Shown: positions 40,117-48,965 of the stretch, piece after piece | Layout of the letters: every line of letters starts with the position of its first letter | Position numbering within the stretch: position 1 is the stretch's first letter | NCBI RefSeq assembly: GCF_011764545.1 | Contig: NZ_AP022870.1 | Location: 7,074,001 to 7,138,000 of the forward strand | DNA length: 64,000 bases | Source: Phytohabitans flavus | GTDB lineage: Bacteria > Actinomycetota > Actinomycetes > Mycobacteriales > Micromonosporaceae | Reading direction: 5' to 3' | The notes under the pieces: model-generated | Told to the model about the DNA's origin: nothing | Seen by the model: only the letters and a program-made list of their open reading frames with translations | The model's database searches: none | Translations under genes and position numbers: made by a program

Positions 40117-41103
40117 TTGACGACTCAGACGCAGACCGGGCCCGACCCGAAGACAGAGCTGTCCAGCCGGGGCGGCGGCCCGCGCGCCGACCGCTCCTTC
40201 CAGGTGTTGACCCTCGCCGCGGGCCTCCTCGTGCTCGCCGTGCTAGCGCTCATCCTCATCACCACGACGAGGGAAGCGTGGCCGGCGTTCCGCGAAATGG
40301 GACTGCGCTTCATTACCCAAAACCGGTGGGACCCGCCAAGCGAGATCTTCGGCGGGCTCGCGTTCATCTACGGCACCGCGATCGTCTCGCTGATTGCCCT
40401 CATCTTCGCCGTGCCCGTCTCCATCGGCATCGCGCTCTTCCTCACCGAGCTGGCTCCGCGGCGCCTGCGCGCGCCGGCCGTGACCGTGATCGACCTGCTC
40501 GCCGCGGTGCCATCCGTTGTCTTCGGCCTCTGGGGCGTCCTCGTCGTGGCGCCCAAGCTGGTCCCGATTTACCAGTGGATCCACGACGTCCTCGGCGGCA
40601 TCCCCGTGATCGGTGCGATCTTCGGCCAACCGGTCGGCAGTGGACGTAACTTCATGACGGCCGGCCTCATCCTCGCCATCATGATCACGCCGATCATCAC
40701 CTCGATCGCCCGCGAGGTGTTCGACACGGTGCCCCGGGCGGACAAGGACGCGGCGCTGGCCCTCGGCGCCACGCGCTGGGAAATGATCACCGGCGCGGTC
40801 TTCCCGCACAGCTTCGGCGGCCTGGTCGGCGCCGTGATCCTCGGCCTCGGCCGCGCGATGGGCGAGACGATCGCGATCGCACTGATCATCGGTAGTTCGA
40901 CCCAGATCACCGCCAATGTCTTCGCCAGCGGCAACGCGATGCCCGCGGTCATCGTGTCCCAGATCGGCGAGTCGACCGGCACCTTCACCGCGGCTCTCAT
41001 CGGCCTCGGCGTGGTCCTCTTCATCATGACGGTGATCATCAACACGGCCGCCCAGGCCATCGTCCGCCGGGCGGAGATCCGGATGAGGGGAACGGCATCA
41101 TGA
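40117..41103 (+). CDS. pstC: Phosphate ABC transporter permease PstC
   Basis: 328 residues, six transmembrane helices, BPD_transp_1 fold. The EAA-type coupling loop is ADKDAALALGATRWEMITGA; LLAAVPSVVFGLWGV and GLGRAMGETIAIAL are further PstC blocks. TTG 40117 is chosen because CCGGAG lies 5-6 bases upstream and family alignment starts here. Overlaps pstA by 4 bases (ATGA), so translation is coupled. Confidence 0.96.
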   Translation: MTTQTQTGPDPKTELSSRGGGPRADRSFQVLTLAAGLLVLAVLALILITTTREAWPAFREMGLRFITQNRWDPPSEIFGGLAFIYGTAIVSLIALIFAVPVSIGIALFLTELAPRRLRAPAVTVIDLLAAVPSVVFGLWGVLVVAPKLVPIYQWIHDVLGGIPVIGAIFGQPVGSGRNFMTAGLILAIMITPIITSIAREVFDTVPRADKDAALALGATRWEMITGAVFPHSFGGLVGAVILGLGRAMGETIAIALIIGSSTQITANVFASGNAMPAVIVSQIGESTGTFTAALIGLGVVLFIMTVIINTAAQAIVRRAEIRMRGTAS

Positions 41104-42014
41104 CGACCACTGCCCCTCCGGTCACCCGGCCCTCCGCCGGCGCGCCCGATCTGAGCCGTGGCGCGCTCTCGCTGCGCCGCCGGCTCGCCAACCAGATCTT
41201 CCTCGGCCTGTTCGTTGTCGCCGTGCTCGTCGCGGTCATACCGCTCGGTCTGGTGGTCTGGGCGGTGATCAGCCGCGGCGGCAGCGTGATCAGCTGGGAG
41301 TTCCTCACCGCCGACATCCCTAACTCGTTCCGCCGCTCCGGTGGCGGCGTGGGCCCGGCCATTGTCGGCACCCTGCTCATCACAGGCATGGCCGCACTGA
41401 TGGCGATCCCGCTCGGCGTGCTCGGCGCGGTCTACCTGAACGAGTACGGCAAGCAGAGGCCGCTCGCCCGGCTGATCCGGATGATGGCCGACATCATGAC
41501 CGGCGTTCCGTCGATCGTGATGGGCCTCTTCATCTACTCCACGTGGGTGCTGCTCTTCGAAACGCGCACCGGCTTCGCGGGCTCTCTCGCGCTCGCCTGC
41601 CTGATGCTTCCGGTGATCATCCGAAGCACCGAGGAGATGCTCCGGCTGGTGCCCGACGAGCTCCGGCAGGCCAGCCTCGCGCTGGGCGCCCGGAAGTGGC
41701 GGACCACCGTGACGGTGGTGCTTCCCGCGGCGATCTCCGGCATCACCAGCGGCATCCTGCTGGCGATCGCGCGGGCGGCCGGCGAGACCGCACCGATCGT
41801 CTTCGTCGTGGGCATCACGTCCTCGACGAACTTGAGCCTCTTCGACGGGGAGAACACCGCGCTGCCGGCACAGATCTTCCGGAACGCGAGCCAGGTGTTC
41901 GAGCCCGCGCAGGAGCGGGCCTGGGGCTCGGCCCTGACCCTCATCGTGATCGTGCTGTTGTTCACGATCGTTGCCCGCATTATCGCCAACCGCTTCGCCA
42001 TTAAGGAGCGCTGA
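41100..42014 (+). CDS. pstA: Phosphate ABC transporter permease PstA
   Basis: 304 residues, six transmembrane helices. MADIMTGVPSIVMGLFIY and the coupling loop ELRQASLALGARKWRTTVTV are diagnostic, with ARAAGETAPIVFV following. Forms the membrane channel with PstC. The ATG overlaps the pstC stop; the stop is one base before the pstB ATG. Confidence 0.96.
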   Translation: MTTTAPPVTRPSAGAPDLSRGALSLRRRLANQIFLGLFVVAVLVAVIPLGLVVWAVISRGGSVISWEFLTADIPNSFRRSGGGVGPAIVGTLLITGMAALMAIPLGVLGAVYLNEYGKQRPLARLIRMMADIMTGVPSIVMGLFIYSTWVLLFETRTGFAGSLALACLMLPVIIRSTEEMLRLVPDELRQASLALGARKWRTTVTVVLPAAISGITSGILLAIARAAGETAPIVFVVGITSSTNLSLFDGENTALPAQIFRNASQVFEPAQERAWGSALTLIVIVLLFTIVARIIANRFAIKER

Positions 42015-42015
42015 C

Positions 42016-42903
42016 ATGACCACGCCAGATCCCCGGGTGGATACAGTGCAGGACCGCCCATCCGTCAGCATCGGCGCCCCCAGCAGCGGGTGGGGTGCCG
42101 TCGGTGTGGACACTCCGCAGGCAGCCGGCGCTCCCGTCATGGACCTGCGTGACGTCAGCGTCTTCTACGGCAACTACGAGGCCGTCCGCGGTACCTCGAT
42201 GCCGATCCGGCAAAACCAGATCACCGCCATGATCGGCCCGTCCGGCTGCGGCAAGTCGACGATCCTGCGGTCGCTCAACCGCATGAACGACCTCGTGCCC
42301 GGCGCCCGTGTGGCTGGCAAGGTGACGTACCACGGCCAGGACCTCTACGCCAAGGACGTCGACCCGATCCAGGTGCGCCGCCGCATCGGCATGGTCTTCC
42401 AGAAGCCCAACCCGTTCCCGAAGTCCATCTTCGACAACGTGGCGTACGGCCTGAAGATCAACGGCATCAAGGGCAACGTCCACGACCAGGTCGAGGAGGC
42501 GCTGACCGGCGCCGCCCTGTGGGACGAGGTGAAGGACAAGCTCAAGCAGAGCGGCCTGTCCCTCTCCGGCGGCCAGCAGCAGCGGCTGTGCATCGCCCGC
42601 ACGATCGCGGTCCGCCCGGACGTGATCCTGATGGACGAGCCCTGCTCCGCCCTCGACCCGATCGCGACCGGCAAGATCGAAGACCTGATGCACGAGCTGG
42701 CGAAGTCGTACACGATCGTCATCGTCACGCACAACATGCAGCAGGCTGCTCGGGTGAGCCACTTCACGGCGTTCTTCACGGCTGAGGTCGACGAGAAGCA
42801 GGTGCGGCACGGGCGGCTGGTCGAGTTCAGCGAGACCGGCAAGCTCTTCACCAACCCCACCGACAAGCGCACCGAGGACTACATCACGGGCCGCTTCGGC
42901 TGA
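42016..42903 (+). CDS. pstB: Phosphate ABC transporter ATPase PstB
   Basis: 295 residues. Walker A MIGPSGCGKSTILRSLNRMN, Q-loop MVFQKPNPFPKSIFDNV, signature LSLSGGQQQRLCIARTIAV, Walker B VILMDEPCSALDP and H-loop VIVTHNMQQAAR are all intact. The C-terminal GRLVEFSETGKLFTNPTDKR is typical of PstB. An N-terminal extension of about 40 residues precedes the ABC core. It is followed by an excellent terminator, ending the pstSCAB operon. Confidence 0.97.
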   Translation: MTTPDPRVDTVQDRPSVSIGAPSSGWGAVGVDTPQAAGAPVMDLRDVSVFYGNYEAVRGTSMPIRQNQITAMIGPSGCGKSTILRSLNRMNDLVPGARVAGKVTYHGQDLYAKDVDPIQVRRRIGMVFQKPNPFPKSIFDNVAYGLKINGIKGNVHDQVEEALTGAALWDEVKDKLKQSGLSLSGGQQQRLCIARTIAVRPDVILMDEPCSALDPIATGKIEDLMHELAKSYTIVIVTHNMQQAARVSHFTAFFTAEVDEKQVRHGRLVEFSETGKLFTNPTDKRTEDYITGRFG

Positions 42904-42915
42904 GGCACTTCCTGG

Positions 42916-42949
42916 ACGGCCCGGCAGCTTCGCGCTGCCGGGCCGTTTT
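42916..42949 (+). terminator. Terminator of the pstSCAB operon
   Basis: A perfect 13-base stem (ACGGCCCGGCAGC at 42916-42928 with 42934-42946) and 5-base loop is followed by TTTTC. It begins 13 bases after the pstB stop. Confidence 0.92.
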
Positions 42950-42956
42950 CGTTCGG

Positions 42957-43778
42957 TCAGCGGAGCCTGATCCGCAGGGTGCCGTCGGAGGCGATCTCCG
43001 GGCGCGGGATCACGGCCGTCGCCGCGTCCCGGTCCGGCACCGCTGCCAGCACGCCGGCGATATCGGGGTACTCGGCCAGCTCGCGCAGCAACACGACGGT
43101 GGGCGGCAGCATGGCGATCCGGCCCGCCTCGAACCCGGCGATGGCGTCGGCGGGCCGCACCCACATCGTGAGGTCCGCCTCGCCCGACACGTCCCGGGGC
43201 AGCTGGTTGTCGGGGAGGGCGGCCACGAAGAAGTACGTGTCGAAGCGCCGTGCCTCGAACTCCGGCGTAATCCAGCGCGCCCACGCACCGAGCAGGTCCG
43301 AGCGGAGCACCAGCCCGCGCCGCGCGAGCACCTCGGCGAGGTGCACATCCCGGCGTACCAGCCGCTGGCGGTCACCTTCGAGCTCGTCGCTCTCGGGCAG
43401 CGTGGCTCCCTCGGCGAGCAGCACACCGGCCTCTTCGAAGACCTCGCGCACGGCCGCGCACACCACCGCTTGCGCCTCGGCCGGCGGCCGTCCGAGGCGC
43501 CGCGCCCACTCCTCCGGCGACGGCCCTGCCCAGCCCAGGTCGGCACCGGCGTCGGCCGGGTCGACCCCGCCGCCCGGAAACGCGTACATCCCCGCGGCGA
43601 ACGCCATCGAGGCCGCCCGCCGCAGCACATACGCCTCGAAGCCGGCGTCCGCCGGCCGCAACAGCACCACGGTCGCCGCCACCCGCGGCACCACCGGCTC
43701 TCCGGCCTCACCCGCCAAAAACCGCCGCGCGTGCGCCTCGAACTGTTCCGGCAGCTCCCAGCCGTCCACCTCGGTCAT
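42957..43778 (-). CDS. NUDIX hydrolase
   Basis: 273 residues. The N-terminal RVAATVVLLRPADAGFEAYV strand leads to a long-insert NUDIX box with GGGVDP and the core AVREVFEEAGVLLAE (REUxEExGU). The insertion between glycine and REVFEE parts is typical of the NUDT19/RppH-unlike CoA-pyrophosphatase-type group, so the substrate could be an acyl-CoA or nucleotide; this is inference. ATG 43778 (MTEVDGWELPEQF). Divergent from the Gfo/Idh gene. Confidence 0.88.
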   Translation of the reverse strand: MTEVDGWELPEQFEAHARRFLAGEAGEPVVPRVAATVVLLRPADAGFEAYVLRRAASMAFAAGMYAFPGGGVDPADAGADLGWAGPSPEEWARRLGRPPAEAQAVVCAAVREVFEEAGVLLAEGATLPESDELEGDRQRLVRRDVHLAEVLARRGLVLRSDLLGAWARWITPEFEARRFDTYFFVAALPDNQLPRDVSGEADLTMWVRPADAIAGFEAGRIAMLPPTVVLLRELAEYPDIAGVLAAVPDRDAATAVIPRPEIASDGTLRIRLR

Positions 43779-43809
43779 TGGCAACAGTATGCCCGTACGA
43801 TCCGATGTC

Positions 43810-44787
43810 ATGAGTGAGCGCACGCGTTGGGGCATCCTGGCCACCGGTAGCATCGCCACGGCCTTCGTGCAGGACCTGAAGCTGCTGCCCGACGCCGAGG
43901 TGGTGGCCGTTGGCTCACGGTCGCCGGAGGCGGCGCAGGCATTCGCCGGCAAGCACGAGATCCCCCGGGCGTACGGGTCCTGGCGCGAGTTCGCCGACGA
44001 CAGCGACATCGACGTCGTCTACGTGGCCACGCCGCACTCGGCCCACTACGCCGCCACCCGCATCCTGCTGGAGGCGGGGCGGGCGGTGCTCTGCGAAAAG
44101 CCGTTCACGCTGGACCTCACCACCACGGTCGAGCTGATCGACCTGGCCCGCGACCGCGGCCTCTTCCTCATGGAGGCAATGTGGATGCGGTGCAACCCGA
44201 ATGTGCTGCGCATCGTCAACCTGATCCGCGACGGCGCGATCGGCGAGGTGACCAGCGTCCACGCCGACTTCGGGGTAGCCGGGCCCTTCGAGCCGACCCA
44301 CCGCATGCGGGCGCCGGAGCTGGGCGGCGGCGCGCTGCTCGACCTGGGTGTGTACCCGGTGAGCTTCGCCCACCTGATCCTCGGCATGCCTGAGCACGTA
44401 CGCGCCTGGGCCAAGATCGGGCCCGAGGGCACGGACGAGAACACCGGGATCATCTTCGGGTACGACTCGGGTGCCATCGCGGCGCTCACCAGCGGCATGC
44501 TCGGGGAGACCGCGCTCGGCGCCACGGTGAGCGGTACCAAGGGTCGGCTCGTCCTGGACCCACCGTTCTTCCGGCCGGACCGGTTCACGCTGCACCGAGA
44601 GGGCGCTGAGCCCGAGGTCGTGGAGAATTCCCGGGACGGGCTCGGATACCTCTACGAGGCCGCCGAGGTGCAGCGCTGCCTCCGCGAAGGGCTGACCGAG
44701 AGCCCGCTCGTGCCGCACGCGGTGACGATCCAGGTGATGGAGCTGCTCGACCAGATCCGCGACCAGATCGGTGTGTCGTACGCCTGA
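43810..44787 (+). CDS. Gfo/Idh/MocA family oxidoreductase
   Basis: 325 residues. The NAD(P) Rossmann start is WGILATGSIATAFVQDLKLL; YVATPHSAHYAATRILLEAG and LCEKPFTLD (the conserved EKP) follow. The C-terminal domain has AMWMRCNPNVLRIVNLIRDG and GGGALLDLGVYPVSFAHLIL. The family oxidises sugars, inositols or trans-dihydrodiols; the MWMR and DLGVYP blocks resemble the dihydrodiol dehydrogenase-like branch. Substrate unknown. Confidence 0.92.
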   Translation: MSERTRWGILATGSIATAFVQDLKLLPDAEVVAVGSRSPEAAQAFAGKHEIPRAYGSWREFADDSDIDVVYVATPHSAHYAATRILLEAGRAVLCEKPFTLDLTTTVELIDLARDRGLFLMEAMWMRCNPNVLRIVNLIRDGAIGEVTSVHADFGVAGPFEPTHRMRAPELGGGALLDLGVYPVSFAHLILGMPEHVRAWAKIGPEGTDENTGIIFGYDSGAIAALTSGMLGETALGATVSGTKGRLVLDPPFFRPDRFTLHREGAEPEVVENSRDGLGYLYEAAEVQRCLREGLTESPLVPHAVTIQVMELLDQIRDQIGVSYA

Positions 44788-44801
44788 CGCGCCAGCGGGG
44801 T

Positions 44802-45803
44802 TCAGAAAAGCGGGCGCACGGCCAGGTACGCCAGACTGGCGATCAGTCCGGCGGCGGGAAACGTCAGCACCCAGCCGCCGACGATCGTGCCCGCCACCTC
44901 CCAGCGGACGGCGGAGAGGCGTTTCGTCGCGCCCACACCCATGATCGCGGACGTGATGGTGTGGGTCGTGGAGATCGGGACGCCCAGCACGAGTGCGTTG
45001 AAGTACAGCACCGAGCTGGCCACCGTCTCCGCCGCGAAGCCCTCCGGCGGGCGCAGGTCGACGATCTTCCGGCCGAGCGTACGGATGATCCGCCAGCCGC
45101 CCGCGTACGTGCCGAGCGCCAGCACCGTCGCCGACGCCCAGAACGTCCACTCCGGAATGTGCTCGACGCTCTCCTGGTATCCGCCCACGTAAAGCGCGAG
45201 CACCACGATGCCGATGGTCTTCGCCGCGTCCTGCATGCCGTGCCCGATCGACATGGCAGCCGCGGAGAAGCTCTGCGCGATGCGGAAGCCGCGGTTGAGC
45301 CTGGCCGGGTGGGCCCGCCGGAAGGTCCAGAGGACGGCGATCATGAACAGGTAGCCGAGCGTGAAGCCGACCACCGGCGACAGGATCATCGGCAGGATGA
45401 CGTCTATGACGATCCCGCGCCACAACACGTCGCCGGCCGCGGCGATCGTGGCGCCCACGAGACCGCCGATCAGCGCGTGCGACGAGGATGAAGGCAGGCC
45501 GAAGTACCAGGTGACGAGGTTCCACGCGATCGCGCCGAGCACCCCCGCGAATACGATGCTCAGGCTGTCCCGCCCGGTCGGCAGCGCCACAAGCCCGCTG
45601 CCCACGGTCCTGGCGACCTCGGCGCCGAAGTGCGCGCCCACGAAGTTGCCGATCGCCGCCATCAGCAGGGCCACGCGTGGCGTGAGGGCGCGGGTGGAGA
45701 CGCTCGTCGCGATCGCGTTGGCCGCGTCGTGAAAGCCGTTCGTGTACTCGAAGGCAAGCGCGATGACGATCACCGCAAGGACGGCGACGAGCTCCCCGCT
45801 CAA
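44802..45803 (-). CDS. pit: Low-affinity inorganic phosphate transporter (PiT family)
   Basis: 333 residues, about nine or ten transmembrane helices. Both PiT signature repeats are present: FEYTNGFHDAANAIATSVST near the N-terminus and SIGHGMQDAAKTIGIVVLAL near the middle. Imports phosphate, probably as a metal-phosphate, driven by protons. The start is 3 bases from the DUF47 stop, so the pair forms an operon, as is common. Confidence 0.95.
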   Translation of the reverse strand: MSGELVAVLAVIVIALAFEYTNGFHDAANAIATSVSTRALTPRVALLMAAIGNFVGAHFGAEVARTVGSGLVALPTGRDSLSIVFAGVLGAIAWNLVTWYFGLPSSSSHALIGGLVGATIAAAGDVLWRGIVIDVILPMILSPVVGFTLGYLFMIAVLWTFRRAHPARLNRGFRIAQSFSAAAMSIGHGMQDAAKTIGIVVLALYVGGYQESVEHIPEWTFWASATVLALGTYAGGWRIIRTLGRKIVDLRPPEGFAAETVASSVLYFNALVLGVPISTTHTITSAIMGVGATKRLSAVRWEVAGTIVGGWVLTFPAAGLIASLAYLAVRPLF

Positions 45804-45806
45804 GGA

Positions 45807-46433
45807 CTAAGACTCCTTGACCGCGATTGTCTCGACGATGTTGGCCACGTGCTCGAACGCGTCACAGGCCGCCTCCAGCTCGTCGGCGACCTCCTTCATC
45901 TTCAGCACCGTCAGCGCGTCGTACTCGCCGGAGAAGAGCCGCACGAGCAGCATGCGGTAGGCGCGGTCGCCGTTGTTCTCCAGGCGGTTGCACTCGATCC
46001 AGTAGTCCTCGAGCGCCTTCATCGTCTTCAGCCGGGGCATGGCGTCAGCGGTCAGCTTGGCCTGCTCGTCGAGCACCGCGATCAGCTCGTGCATCTCCCG
46101 GGGTAGCGCGGGCAGCTTGGTGAGGCCGTACAGGTAGAGCAGGCTCCCGACCGCCTCCAGATGGTCCATCACGTCGTCGAGCTGTGAGCCCAGCCGATAG
46201 ATGTCCTCCCGGTCGAAGGGCGTGATGAAGGACGAGTTGATCTTTTGGTACAGCTCGTGCGTCAGCTGGTCGCTGTCGTGCTCCACCTCGGTGAGTCGCT
46301 CGCTGACCGACTGCACGTCAACGCCGGGCAGCGCCAGCTCGTTGAGCAGGTCGGTACCGCGGACCAGGTTCTGCGCCGCCCTGGTGAAAAGCTCGAAGAA
46401 GGCACCCTCGGAGGGCCGGAAGGAAAACCTCAC
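45807..46433 (-). CDS. DUF47 (PhoU-like) phosphate-transport accessory protein
   Basis: 208 residues, all-helical DUF47. FFELFTRAAQNLVRGTDLLN, EHDSDQLTHELYQKINSSFI and DREDIYRLGSQLDDVMDHLE are characteristic. These proteins resemble PhoU and are thought to modulate PiT transporters. The GTG start overlaps the corrected ppk2 stop (GTGA), and pit follows directly, giving ppk2-DUF47-pit. Confidence 0.93.
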   Translation of the reverse strand: MRFSFRPSEGAFFELFTRAAQNLVRGTDLLNELALPGVDVQSVSERLTEVEHDSDQLTHELYQKINSSFITPFDREDIYRLGSQLDDVMDHLEAVGSLLYLYGLTKLPALPREMHELIAVLDEQAKLTADAMPRLKTMKALEDYWIECNRLENNGDRAYRMLLVRLFSGEYDALTVLKMKEVADELEAACDAFEHVANIVETIAVKES

Positions 46434-47304
46434 GGGGCCATCGCCGGCGCGCGGTCCGCCTCCAGCCGCCGACGCTCCGCGTCGAGATCGAAATCAGCCT
46501 CTGGGTACGACAGGCGCATCTCGTCGAATGCCTCCAGCACGAGGTTGGCCACTGCCCAGTCGCGGTACCACTTTCGGTTGGCCGGCACCACGTACCACGG
46601 GGCATGGTCGGTCGAACACTGGCTCAGCGCGTCGCTGTAGGCCCCTGGTAGTCCGCCCACCTGGCCCGGGCGTCCACATCGGCCGGATCGTACTTCCAGT
46701 GCTTGGTCGGGTCGGTCAACCGTTCCAGCAGGCGCTCGCGCTGCTCGTCGTACGAAATATGGAGCATGACCTTGACGAGGGCAAATCCGTTGTCGGCAAG
46801 CTCGCGCTCGAAGCCGTTGATCTGTCCGTACCGCGCCCGCCACGCGGTCTCCGGCACCAGCGACTCGACCCGCGCGATGAGCACGTCCTCGTACTGCGAC
46901 CGGTTGAAAACACCAACGAGTCCGGTGGGCGGCAGCGCGCGCCGGATCCGCCACAGGAAGTCGTGCTCGCGCTCCTCCTCGGTGGGCGGACCGAAGCTCA
47001 CGATGTGCAGCCCGAGTGGGTTCATGGCGCCGGCCACCTTCTTGACGGTGCCGTCCTTGCCGCCACAGTCCATCGCCTGAAGCACCAGCAACAGCCGCCG
47101 GTTGTCGCCGGCCTTCGCGCCCGCGTACAGCATTTCCTGCTTCACCGTGAGCTGACCGCCGATCAACGCGAGCTGCTCCCGGGCCCAGGACTTGCTGTCC
47201 TTGCCCGTGATCTTGCGGCCGGGCAGGCCGGGCGTCGAGCTCGGGTCGATGTCCTTGAGATCCACAGCCGGACCGACCCGAAGCAGCTCGCGTACAGACG
47301 TCAT
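46430..47304 (-). CDS. ppk2: Polyphosphate kinase 2 (PPK2) (one apparent frameshift)
   Basis: About 291 residues when joined. The first part has Walker A-like LLLVLQAMDCGGKDGTVKK, AMNPLGLHIVSFGPP and FNRSQYEDVLIARVE; the second begins YSDALSQCSTDHAPWYVVPA and runs to WAVANLVLEAFDEM. The break falls in DYQG/AYSD; adding one G:C to the C4 run at 46642-46645 restores GAYSDAL. The corrected stop overlaps the DUF47 GTG exactly, which supports the correction. Family function is NDP phosphorylation by polyphosphate. ATG 47304 is preferred to TTG 47307. Confidence 0.9.
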
Positions 47305-47363
47305 CAACCGATCATCGCTTACCCAGGGCGTCTGTGCCGCTCAGGGTAGGTAACACTGGACGG

Positions 47364-48311
47364 GTGCGGGATCTCGCCACGGAGTTCGAGGCCGAGCGGA
47401 GCCACTTGGGCGCGGTCGCCTACCGGATGCTCGGCAGCCGCGCCGAGGCCGAAGACGCGGTGCAGGAGACCTGGCTGCGCTATGCTGACGCGCTCGCCGA
47501 CCCGGCCGCCCGCGCCAAGGTTCGCGACCTGCGCGGCTGGCTCACCACCACGGTCAGCCGCATCTGCCTCGACGTGCTGCGGTCGGCGCGGGTGCGTCGC
47601 GAGGCGTACCCCGGCCAGTGGCTCCCGGAGCCGCTCGTCAACCGCCTGCCCGACGGCGGCCCGGATCCCTCGGAGGTCGTGGCCCGCTCTGACGAGGTCA
47701 GCATGGCGCTCCTCGTCGTGCTCGAGCGCCTCACGCCGGAGCAGCGGGTCTCGTTCGTGCTGCACGATGTGTTCGCGGTGCCGTTCGACGAGATCGCGAC
47801 GGCCCTGGGCACGACGGTGGAGGCCGCCCGGCAGTTGGCCTCGCGGGCCCGCCGGGCGGTCGCCGAGGGCCCGCCGAAGCACACGGCCGACCTGCCCGAG
47901 CAGCGCCGCCTGGCGGCGGCGTTCTTCAGCGCGGTGCGATCAGGCGACATCGACGAGCTCCTCGCCGTGCTGGCACCCGACGCGGTGATGCTCGGCGACG
48001 GCGGCGGCGTCTTCCCGGCCGCCGGGCGCCCGCTGGCCGGCGCCGCCGAGGTGGCCCGCTTCGTGCTCGGCCTCTTCGGCCGGACCGGCAAGGACATGCG
48101 CGACATCCGCGCCGCCGCGGTCGAGGTCAACGGTGGGTTCGGCATCCAGGTCGACGCGGAGTACAAGGACGGCCGGCCGATGCGCGTCGTGGTGTCGTTC
48201 GCGGCGGCGGATGGCCGGATCACCGGCGTCTTCAATCAGCTGAGCCCCGAGAAGGTGGCATCAGTGCCGCCTCTGCCGCCGGACTCGAGCGCTTGGCCGC
48301 TGGAGCTTTAG
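47364..48311 (+). CDS. ECF41-type RNA polymerase sigma factor (SigJ-like)
   Basis: 315 residues. Region 2 is HLGAVAYRMLGSRAEAEDAV and QETWLRYADAL; region 4 is LERLTPEQRVSFVLHDVFAV and FDEIATALGTTVEAARQLAS. The linker has the WLPEPL motif and the C-terminal SnoaL-like domain has a DGGG motif and FNQLSPEKV near the end, marks of ECF41 factors in which the C-terminal domain controls activity. No anti-sigma gene is adjacent. The usual adjacent oxidoreductase-type target gene is also not seen; DUF402 follows convergently. Confidence 0.92.
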   Translation: MRDLATEFEAERSHLGAVAYRMLGSRAEAEDAVQETWLRYADALADPAARAKVRDLRGWLTTTVSRICLDVLRSARVRREAYPGQWLPEPLVNRLPDGGPDPSEVVARSDEVSMALLVVLERLTPEQRVSFVLHDVFAVPFDEIATALGTTVEAARQLASRARRAVAEGPPKHTADLPEQRRLAAAFFSAVRSGDIDELLAVLAPDAVMLGDGGGVFPAAGRPLAGAAEVARFVLGLFGRTGKDMRDIRAAAVEVNGGFGIQVDAEYKDGRPMRVVVSFAAADGRITGVFNQLSPEKVASVPPLPPDSSAWPLEL

Positions 48312-48811
48312 ACGACCAGGGCAAGCCATTTACGGTACGCGGACGCGAACGGCTCGGTGCCGTCGTCGAGCGCGCCGAGGAGCCACTCCGCGGCCGCGTG
48401 CGCGTTTTCGGCGAGGTCGTCGGGGTAGCCGAACCGCTCCCGGTGCTCGGCGAACTCGTCCTCGTCGCGCAGCTCCACCGCGCCGGTCGCCCGCCGCCGC
48501 ACGACGTCGAGATCGAGGTCGATGATGTGGACGGTGTCGCCCTCCCACTCGGCCGGCGTGGCGATGTCGCAATACACCTCGCTGGTACGCGGCGGCGGGT
48601 TGAACATGCCGGTCCACCACGCGTCGTGCGGTACCAGCAACACGAACGGGATCTGCTCCACCGATGGACGCCCGTGGTACACCGAGCGGGTGCCGGCGGT
48701 CACGCCCAGCCAGATGCCCAGGTCGTCTTCGGCCAGCCGGCGCGCGGGGTAGTCACGGTGTGCCGTGCCGTCGTACTTGCGGTAGACGACCCGGACCATG
48801 TCGCTCGGCAT
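48308..48811 (-). CDS. DUF402 domain protein
   Basis: 167 residues. The DUF402 core is FVLLVPHDAWWTGMFNPPP, EVYCDIATPAEWEG and HIIDLDLDVVRR, including the acidic residues that bind divalent metal in nucleoside-diphosphate phosphatase-type homologues. The upstream DYPARRLAEDDLGIWLG is typical. Substrate is unproven. Convergent with the sigma gene, 4-base overlap. Confidence 0.87.
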   Translation of the reverse strand: MPSDMVRVVYRKYDGTAHRDYPARRLAEDDLGIWLGVTAGTRSVYHGRPSVEQIPFVLLVPHDAWWTGMFNPPPRTSEVYCDIATPAEWEGDTVHIIDLDLDVVRRRATGAVELRDEDEFAEHRERFGYPDDLAENAHAAAEWLLGALDDGTEPFASAYRKWLALVV

Positions 48812-48965
48812 GCCCGCACCCTAGCCGATGTCCGTTCGGTGGATGCCACATCCGTTGCCCATCACTCCGCGCACCCGAGCGAATAGAGATCGAGAATTGT
48901 CGCTACAGTATTTGCACCCGCACCACAGTCCATAAAACGATGTCGATTCTTGGGTGAGCCGCCAT

